Source: Solihabitans fulvus
Lineage (GTDB): Bacteria; Actinomycetota; Actinomycetes; Mycobacteriales; Pseudonocardiaceae
Assembly (NCBI RefSeq): GCF_008386585.1
Contig: NZ_VUOB01000011.1
Location: 1 to 64,000 of the forward strand
Direction: 5' to 3'
DNA: 64,000 nt
Shown here: positions 1 through 5,826 of the stretch, one piece after another
How positions within the stretch are numbered: position 1 is the first letter of the stretch
Layout: each line of letters begins with the position of its first letter
Position numbers and translations under genes: made by a program
Notes under the pieces: model-generated
Told to the model about the DNA's origin: nothing
Database searches by the model: none
What the model saw: only the letters and a program-made list of their open reading frames with translations

Positions 1-436
1 CGTTGTAGTCGATCTGCGCGGTACCCAACGCCACCCGCGCGAACTTCCCCAACACATACGCCTTCTCATTGGTCAACCCACCACCACCGAACACCGCCAC
101 CGAATCCGGCCCGTGCTCGACACGCAACCTCGCCAACCGCCCAGCCACGAAATCCAACGCCACATCCCACGACACCGGCCGCAACGGCTCGTCCCGCCGC
201 TCCCGCAACAACGGCGTCGTCAACCGACCCGGCGAGGACAACACCTCAGCCGACGTCCACCCCTTCTGACACAACCCACCCCGGCTGGTCGGGAAGTCCC
301 TCGGCGACACCTCGAGTTCGCGCGACACCGACATCCCGCACTGCAACGCGCAGTACGGGCAGTGTGTCGGCGTCGCCTGCCCGGCGGTGGTGTGGGCCGG
401 CGTCGCCATTGGCGGGACAGCCGGAGCGGCGGCCAT
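1..436 (-). CDS. nasA: Molybdopterin oxidoreductase, assimilatory nitrate reductase-like (N-terminal part, runs off left edge)
   Basis: The minus-strand frame gives the N-terminus of a molybdenum-cofactor oxidoreductase. The motif THCPYCALQCGM followed by LCQKGW is the N-terminal [4Fe-4S] Cys cluster (CxxCxxxC, then a distal Cys) of NasA/NarB-type assimilatory nitrate reductases. Next comes the GGGGLTNEKAY segment seen at the start of the molybdopterin domain. These cytoplasmic enzymes reduce nitrate to nitrite. I chose ATG at 436 because AGGAG lies six bases upstream; an in-frame ATG at 442 directly abuts that AGGAG and is less likely. About 145 residues are present and the C-terminus lies outside the window. 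It is divergent from a NIT-domain sensor, which fits nitrogen-source control. Formate dehydrogenase-like relatives cannot be fully excluded from the N-terminus alone. Confidence 0.8.
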   Translation of the reverse strand, partial: MAAAPAVPPMATPAHTTAGQATPTHCPYCALQCGMSVSRELEVSPRDFPTSRGGLCQKGWTSAEVLSSPGRLTTPLLRERRDEPLRPVSWDVALDFVAGRLARLRVEHGPDSVAVFGGGGLTNEKAYVLGKFARVALGTAQIDYN

Positions 437-919
437 CCGCATCTCCTGTCACAGTCGGCTTGGGACTTGTGGTCCAGTGGCTCTCGCACCAGATGGCGAA
501 CAGAAAATGCTGCCCCCACACTCGACGAGAGAGCGAAGTGGTTGCCTGTCCGACATTTGTGGCTCGCTACCGAAACACGGCTTCCGGTGACGGTGAGGCC
601 GTGTCGTGCGTCCGCCCGTAACGGTCACGGAAGTTAGCACGGTCCAACGTTGCCGGGCAACGAACGTCAGTCGCCAGTTCCGATGAAGTTCGCCCGCAGT
701 ACATGTAAGCACCAGCGGCCCCTGGACCTGCGGCAATCTCGCTGAACTGGGGAAATCCGGCGTCTGCCGCAATGGATGTGGCGGACCGTGATTGATCAGC
801 GAGCCGTCCTCACTCGTTCGTCCTATTGCCGATTCCGGACCCCCATGGCAGCGTTTCGTCCGCCCGTAACAGGCAGGTATGCCGACTTTTGCGGTCGGGC
901 TGTCCCAGGTGCCAGGTGA
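437..919. other. Intergenic region between divergent nasA and the conservon
   Basis: About 480 bases without a convincing gene. It must hold the promoters of both divergent transcription units. A 14-base direct repeat, CGTCCGCCCGTAAC, occurs at 609-622 and 857-870. The first copy runs into GTAAC-N6-GGAAG (618-633), a partial match to the actinobacterial GlnR box. No stem-loop or small gene stands out. Confidence 0.5.
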
Positions 920-3517
920 ATGCTTTTCGCGATGGATGCCGGACAGGACAACGGAATCGGGCAATCGAGTGCGCAGCGGGATGGCATGTCAGACACAGAT
1001 GATCGTGAAGTTGCTCCCGTGCCGCGTCGGTCGGCTCGCGCGCGGGGGACGGGTTCGCTACTCCGACCGCGCACCATCGCCGGCAAGCTGTCCCGAATCC
1101 TGGTGGTGTCGCTGGCCATCGTGATCGCGCTGCTCACCGCCACGATCCTGAGCGGGGTGCGCAGCTACCAGGCCGCGTCGGACACCTCCGACGCCGTGTC
1201 GGTGACGTTGACCGTGCAGGACCTGATCCACGAGGTCCAACGCGAACGCGGCCTCACCAACGGACTTCTCGCCGGGGACACCAGGTTCCGCGCCGACGTG
1301 CAGACGCAGCGCGGCAGGACGGACAACGCGGTGGCCGCGCTCGACCGACTCATCGCGGACCAGAGCGTGCCGGGCGCGGTGGCGGTGCGATCCGCGCTGG
1401 ACAAGCTCAACGGGCTCGCCGGCGTGCGCGGCGGCGTCGACGCGGGGCACGCCGACCGCGCGGCGACCTTCAAGTACTACACCGACGGCGTCACAGCGTT
1501 GAACGTCCTCAACGTCGGCCTCGACCTCGCGCAGGATCCCGAGCTGCGACACGACCTCCAGGCGCTCGGCGCGCTCGGCGACGCGAAGGAGGCGACCGGC
1601 CAGGAACGCGGCTTCCTCAACGGTGTCTTCGCCGCCGGCCACTTCGGTCAGGACGAGTTCCTCCGCTTCACCGAGATCCGCGCCAACAAGCAGTCCGCGC
1701 TCGGTCAGTACGCGCGCGAGGCGACGGGGGATCAGAAGGCGCGGCTGGACGGCACGCTGCGGTCCACGGCGGCGACCCAGGCGTCGACGTTCGAGGCGAC
1801 GGCCCTCGGCGGCGCCGACGGGAAGACCCTGGAACGGGTGGATCCGTTGGCCTGGTGGGCCGCGATGACCACGGTCGTCGACCAGTTGCGCACCGTGCAG
1901 CAGACCGTCGGCGACGACATCCGGCGCAGGGCGGGCGACCTACAGAGCCAGGCGACCATGGAGCTGCTCGGCTTCGCCTTGCTCGCCGGGCTGGCCGTGC
2001 TCGGCGAGGTGTCGCTGGTCATCGGCAGCGCGCGGTCGATCATCCGCCCGCTCGCGTGGTTGTCCAAGGAGGCCAACGACGTTGCCTCGCACCGGCTGCC
2101 GGAGGCGGTGGCGAAGCTTCAGCAGTCGCCGGAGCAGGAACCGGAGGCGCCCGCCCCGGTGCTGGTGCCGGCAAGGGCGACCGACGAGATCCGCTCGGTC
2201 ACCGAGGCGCTCGACCGGGTGCAGAGCACGGCGTTCGCGCTGGCTTCCGAGCAGGCCGTGCTGCGCCGCAACACCACCGAGTCGCTGGCGAACCTCGGCC
2301 GCCGCAACCAGAACCTCGTGCGCCGGCAGCTGAACTTCATCAGCGACTTCGAGCGCGAGGAGCTGGATCCCTCGGCGCTGGCGAACCTGTTCGAGCTTGA
2401 CCATCTCGCGACCCGCATGCGCCGCAACGCGGAGAGCCTGCTGGTGTTGGTCGGGGAGTCCAGCCCGCGCAGGTGGGCGGCCCCGCTGCCGATCACCGAC
2501 GTGATCAGGGCGGCACTGTCCGAAGTGGAGGACTACCGGCGGGTCGTGTTGCGCCGCATGGACGACGCGTTCATCACCGGGTCCGTGGTGACCGAGGTCG
2601 CGCACCTGTTCGCCGAGCTGATCGAGAACGGGCTGTCCTTCTCGCCGCCGGATCTCGAGGTGGAGATCTACGGCAGGCGGATGGGTTCCAGCTATCTGCT
2701 GGCGATCATCGACTACGGTGTCGGCATGTCGGCCGACGAGCTCGAGGCCGCGAACAGGAGGCTGAGCGGCGCGGAGAGCTTCCTGGTCGCGCCAACGCGT
2801 TTCCTGGGGCACTACGTGGTCGGCCGGCTCGCCAAGCGGCTCGGCGTCGACGTCCGGTTGGCGGAGTCGCCAGCGGCGGGAGTCACCGCCAAGCTGGTGC
2901 TGCCTGGCAGCCTGCTCGCGGACCCGTCGGCCGCGGTGCCCAGCGCGGAACCGGGGCAGGGCAAGGCGGAACGCCGGGAGCTCGTCGCGGCGCGGGCCGC
3001 GACGGCCCAACCCTCGGCGGTGGTGGACGGCCCGATCGTCGGCGACCTCAGGAGGCCGGTTCGCGTGGACAGAGTCGAGTCGACCGGTTCGCTGCCCGTG
3101 ACGGACGGCGCGACCGCGCGGCGGCAGAGCCGAGGCGAGGGCGGGTCCGGCGCGGCCAACGGCGCCGCACGCCCGCGCCGGATCCCGCAGGAGCCTGCGG
3201 CGAGTTCCGGCCCGGCGCACGGTGAGTCGCCTGGCGCGCAACGCCCCGGCGGCCAGGAGCGCACCCGCAACGGCCTGGTGAAGCGGCAGCCCCGCTCTCG
3301 CGCGGGCGCCGAGCCGCAGCCGACCGTCAGCCGGCAGGCCGCGGTGGAGCGGCCGATGGAGGAACGCTCGCCGAGCGAGGTCCGCAACACGCTCGCCGCC
3401 TTCCGCAGCGGCCACCAGCGCGGCGAGAGCCAGACGACCGAAGGGGACTCCGGCGACCCGGCGTCCACCGCTCAGCATGCCCGCAGAGTCCGCGAGGAGG
3501 GTCCCCGTGACCGTTGA
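920..3517 (+). CDS. NIT-domain sensor histidine kinase-like protein (conservon CvnA type)
   Basis: An 865-residue membrane sensor that heads a conservon. Basic cytoplasmic N-terminus, TM1 about 59-80, extracytoplasmic NIT (nitrate/nitrite sensing) domain about 90-335 with ERGLTNGLLAG and QERGFLNGVF, TM2 about 347-369. A DHP-like helix carries ELDHLATRMRR (His495), followed by a HATPase_c domain with N-box ELIENGLSFSPP, DYGVGM and a GHYVVGRLA lid. The last roughly 195 residues are Pro/Arg/Gly-rich and look disordered. In Streptomyces conservons this protein works with roadblock, DUF742 and GTPase partners as a membrane G-protein-like complex. ATG 920 has AGGTG eight bases upstream; ATG 986 is an alternative start that removes 22 residues. 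Its divergent neighbour is a nitrate reductase-like gene, so nitrate is a plausible ligand (inference). Confidence 0.9.
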   Translation: MLFAMDAGQDNGIGQSSAQRDGMSDTDDREVAPVPRRSARARGTGSLLRPRTIAGKLSRILVVSLAIVIALLTATILSGVRSYQAASDTSDAVSVTLTVQDLIHEVQRERGLTNGLLAGDTRFRADVQTQRGRTDNAVAALDRLIADQSVPGAVAVRSALDKLNGLAGVRGGVDAGHADRAATFKYYTDGVTALNVLNVGLDLAQDPELRHDLQALGALGDAKEATGQERGFLNGVFAAGHFGQDEFLRFTEIRANKQSALGQYAREATGDQKARLDGTLRSTAATQASTFEATALGGADGKTLERVDPLAWWAAMTTVVDQLRTVQQTVGDDIRRRAGDLQSQATMELLGFALLAGLAVLGEVSLVIGSARSIIRPLAWLSKEANDVASHRLPEAVAKLQQSPEQEPEAPAPVLVPARATDEIRSVTEALDRVQSTAFALASEQAVLRRNTTESLANLGRRNQNLVRRQLNFISDFEREELDPSALANLFELDHLATRMRRNAESLLVLVGESSPRRWAAPLPITDVIRAALSEVEDYRRVVLRRMDDAFITGSVVTEVAHLFAELIENGLSFSPPDLEVEIYGRRMGSSYLLAIIDYGVGMSADELEAANRRLSGAESFLVAPTRFLGHYVVGRLAKRLGVDVRLAESPAAGVTAKLVLPGSLLADPSAAVPSAEPGQGKAERRELVAARAATAQPSAVVDGPIVGDLRRPVRVDRVESTGSLPVTDGATARRQSRGEGGSGAANGAARPRRIPQEPAASSGPAHGESPGAQRPGGQERTRNGLVKRQPRSRAGAEPQPTVSRQAAVERPMEERSPSEVRNTLAAFRSGHQRGESQTTEGDSGDPASTAQHARRVREEGPRDR

Positions 3518-3932
3518 TCTCGACACCAATGGCCACACGTTCAACTGGCTGCTGGCCAACTTCGTGCGCAGCACCGACGGCGTGCGGGACGCGGTGGCGG
3601 TGTCCTCGGACGGCCTGCTGATCGCGATGTCCGAGGGCTTCGACCGCACCTCGGCCGACCGGTTGGCCGCGCTGGTGTCCGGGATGGCGAGCCTCGGCCG
3701 CAGCGCGTCGCGGTCCTACGACTTCGACGGCCTCAAGCTGATCATGATCGAGATGCGGCGGGGTTTCCTGCTGGTGTCGATGATCGCCGACGGGAGCTGC
3801 GTCGGTGTGCTGGCCGAGAGCAACTGCGATATCGGCCTGGTCGGCTACCAGATCGCGATGCTGGTCGAGCGTGCGGGCAGCGTGCTGACGCCCGCGCTGA
3901 TCACCGAGCTACGAGGGTCGCTGCCGGAATGA
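3507..3932 (+). CDS. Roadblock/LC7 domain protein (CvnB type)
   Basis: About 141 residues of roadblock/LC7 fold, starting VTVDLDTNGHTFNWLLANF. It has the typical GVRDAVAVSSDGLLIA strand and the FDRTSADRLAALVSGMASL helix. Such proteins are MglB-like partners of small GTPases. The start is GTG 3507, because GAGGAGG lies six bases upstream and the gene then overlaps the sensor stop by 11 bases; a longer in-frame reading from 3477 has no ribosome site. Second gene of the conservon, translationally coupled on both sides (ATGA overlap with the next gene). Confidence 0.93.
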   Translation: MTVDLDTNGHTFNWLLANFVRSTDGVRDAVAVSSDGLLIAMSEGFDRTSADRLAALVSGMASLGRSASRSYDFDGLKLIMIEMRRGFLLVSMIADGSCVGVLAESNCDIGLVGYQIAMLVERAGSVLTPALITELRGSLPE

Positions 3933-4387
3933 GCGACGAGCCGCGCCTGCCCGACCCGCGCATGATCCCGGTGTCCCGCGCGCGGTCGTGGTTCGCGCCC
4001 TACGACGAGACATCGACGGTCGAGGAGCCGGTGGACGAGACGGTGGACGACGAGACGGGCGAGTCGCCCGACGCGTTCGTCCGGCCGTTCATCGTGACCG
4101 GGGGCAGGACGCGGCCGCTGCACGACGGCCTGCGGGTCGACACGCTCGTCGGCGCGCTGCCCTCGGCGCTGTCGGCTCCGCTGGCGTTCGAGGGCCGTAG
4201 GATCGTCGAGCTGTGCCAGACCCCGAAGTCGGTCGCGGAGATCGCCGCGGGTGTCGGGGTGCCGCTTGGCGTCGCGCGGGTGCTCATCGCCGATCTCGTC
4301 GCCGGAAACCTGTTGACCTTCCGGGAGTCCACCGAGCTTCCGATCAACGTCATCGAGAGGATCAGGGACCTTGTCCGGGCGCTCTGA
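3929..4387 (+). CDS. DUF742 protein (CvnC type)
   Basis: A 152-residue protein with a variable acidic N-terminus (about 1-50) and the DUF742 winged-helix-like domain (about 55-152). The domain shows RPFIVTGGRTRP, the LAFEGRRIVELCQTPKSVAEIA helix, and VARVLIADLVAGNLL. DUF742 proteins are invariant third members of actinobacterial conservons and bind the complex at the membrane. ATG overlaps the roadblock stop by four bases (ATGA), and the gene overlaps the following GTPase start by 17 bases, so all four genes are translationally coupled. Confidence 0.93.
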   Translation: MSDEPRLPDPRMIPVSRARSWFAPYDETSTVEEPVDETVDDETGESPDAFVRPFIVTGGRTRPLHDGLRVDTLVGALPSALSAPLAFEGRRIVELCQTPKSVAEIAAGVGVPLGVARVLIADLVAGNLLTFRESTELPINVIERIRDLVRAL

Positions 4388-4985
4388 CCACGGCGGGCTG
4401 CCGAAGCCGGCCTACCCTTCTGCCGTCAAGATCGTCGTGAGCGGCGGTTTCGGCGTCGGCAAGACCACCTTCATCGGGGCGATCTCCGAGATCGAGCCGC
4501 TGACCACCGAGGCGGCGATGACCGAGGCCTCCGTCGGCGTGGACAACACCTCGGAGCTGCCGGACAAGAGCACCACGACGGTGGCGTTCGACTTCGGCAG
4601 GATCACGCTGGACAGGTCGCTCGTGCTGTACCTGTTCGGCACGCCGGGGCAGGACCGGTTCGCGTTCCTCTGGGACGACCTCGCGGAGGGCGCGCTCGGC
4701 GCGGTGATCCTGGCGGACACCAGGCGGATCGAGGACTGCTATCCGGCGGTGGACTACTTCGAGGAGCGGAACCTGCCGTTCCTGCTCGCGGTGAACCAGT
4801 TCGACGGCGCCGACCGGTTCGAGCTGGAGGAGGTGCGCGAGGCGTTGGGCATCGACGAGAACGTGCCGATCGTGGAGTGCGACGCGCGGGGGCGGGAGTC
4901 GGTGAAGGAGGCCCTGGTGGCGCTGATCGAACAGGTGTTGCTGCATCGAGTCAGGCGAGGTCAGGTCGACGCGGCCCTACGCTGA
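4371..4985 (+). CDS. Conservon small GTPase (CvnD type, MglA-like)
   Basis: A 204-residue small GTP-binding protein. P-loop GGFGVGKT (about 25-32), switch region with TTTVAFDFGRI, G3 motif GTPGQDRF, G4-like NQFD and a C-terminal SVKEALVALIEQVL helix are all present, as in DUF-ATP/GTP-binding proteins of Streptomyces conservons. It is the GTPase output of the sensor complex. TTG 4371, inside the end of the DUF742 gene, is the best start: it has a nearby AGGGA, and no ATG or GTG precedes the P-loop at a better position. No cytochrome P450 (sometimes the fifth conservon gene) follows. Confidence 0.92.
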   Translation: MSGRSDHGGLPKPAYPSAVKIVVSGGFGVGKTTFIGAISEIEPLTTEAAMTEASVGVDNTSELPDKSTTTVAFDFGRITLDRSLVLYLFGTPGQDRFAFLWDDLAEGALGAVILADTRRIEDCYPAVDYFEERNLPFLLAVNQFDGADRFELEEVREALGIDENVPIVECDARGRESVKEALVALIEQVLLHRVRRGQVDAALR

Positions 4986-5520
4986 GTCATGGCGGTGCCG
5001 ATGATTCGGTATGCGAGGTTTTCGCTATAGGTGTCAAACTTTCTCGGTGCGACATTGCACCTGGCGCGCGTAGGTAGGTCCACTCAGGGCGACCGAACAG
5101 GTGTGCGAGAAATTGCGCCGGCAAAGTCCGGGCGCCTGTGCCGGCGAATTGACCGCCGCGCGGGCCGGGGTGAGTGTGATCAACCAGACACCCCGGCTGG
5201 GCTGCTGCATCCGGGTGAACACAAACACTGACTGTGCTGCTTGAGGCGGGTGCCCGACAATCCGCGCGGTAACGGAAACGATCTTCTGCGTGATCGTTGA
5301 TCGGCAAGGAACTTCCACGGTAGTGGTGAGTTACGAAAACTTGCTCCATTAGTGCGTGGATCTGTGTCACTATTGGGCCGTTCGCGGACGGGAGTCGCGC
5401 GGCTGATCACCGAGCGTCACCCGTGTTCCGGTTCGGGGGGAGTCATCCCTGACCAGGTCGTAGGCCAGGGATGCCGCGTGCACCCACGGATACGCAGACA
5501 CAGTAGGGGGATCACACACC
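4986..5520. other. Long non-coding stretch with two stem-loops
   Basis: About 535 bases without a convincing gene; short open frames here lack ribosome sites and codon bias. Two dyads stand out: an imperfect stem at 5111-5150 and a 7-bp perfect stem AACGATC/GATCGTT at 5277-5298. The right end must contain the promoter and 5' leader of the small gene at 5521, whose AGGGGG ribosome site is at 5505-5510. An untranslated regulatory RNA is possible but not shown. Confidence 0.45.
5111..5150 (+). terminator. Stem-loop downstream of the conservon (possible terminator or RNA structure)
   Basis: AATTGCGCCGGC (5111-5122) pairs with GCCGGCGAATT (5140-5150) with one bulged G and a 17-base loop. It lies 125 bases after the GTPase stop. 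There is no T-tract, so it may be a factor-dependent terminator or part of a leader RNA. Confidence 0.4.
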
Positions 5521-5724
5521 ATGAGTACTACTGACGAACGCACTCCAGTCGTTGACCTCAACGAGGAACTTGCCCTGACCGTCGGCGACGACGGTGCCAA
5601 GCTTCCCGCCGCCGACGTGTCGGCGAAGGCCTCGGTCAAGTCCGCCGTGCCCGCCGTGTCCTTCAGCGCGGGCGGCGACGGTGACGGCGACAAGACCGAC
5701 GGCGGCCCGATGCCGGGCGTCTAA
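5521..5724 (+). CDS. Small acidic protein preceding the CHAT gene, unknown function
   Basis: A 67-residue protein with no Cys, no membrane segment and no signal peptide. It is acidic at the N-terminus (TDERTPVVDLNEELALTV), Ala/Val/Ser-rich in the middle (about 30-49), and ends in a Gly/Asp tail, GGDGDGDKTDGGPMPGV. I do not recognise a family. AGGGGG ten bases upstream and coding-like third positions support translation. A long leader precedes it, and a strong stem-loop separates it from the TPR-CHAT gene in the same direction. The layout resembles a small effector, substrate or precursor peptide beside its protease, but that is inference. Confidence 0.7.
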   Translation: MSTTDERTPVVDLNEELALTVGDDGAKLPAADVSAKASVKSAVPAVSFSAGGDGDGDKTDGGPMPGV

Positions 5725-5777
5725 AGACGCGAGCTGTCTCAGCGGCGGCGTGGGGCTGCGCTGATCGACTCGTGAGC

Positions 5778-5810
5778 GCCCGCCGACCGGGTATTCCCCG
5801 GCCGGCGGGC
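5778..5810 (+). terminator. Stem-loop between the small gene and the CHAT gene
   Basis: GCCCGCCG-A-CCGGG (5778-5791) pairs with CCCGG-C-CGGCGGGC (5797-5810): 13 pairs, one mismatch, five-base loop. There is no T-tract. It probably terminates most transcripts of the upstream small gene, so the CHAT gene would be made at a lower level by read-through or from its own promoter. Confidence 0.65.
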
Positions 5811-5826
5811 GACACTCAAACGCCTT

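Noticed and set aside
565..598. GAAAC...GTGAC as a GlnR box pair
   Set aside because: The spacing between the two half-sites is ten instead of six bases, so it does not fit the GlnR pattern.
1940..3649. Long open frame on the minus strand over the sensor kinase gene
   Set aside because: It is antisense to a clear NIT-HATPase protein, has no recognisable motif and arises from GC-rich codon structure.
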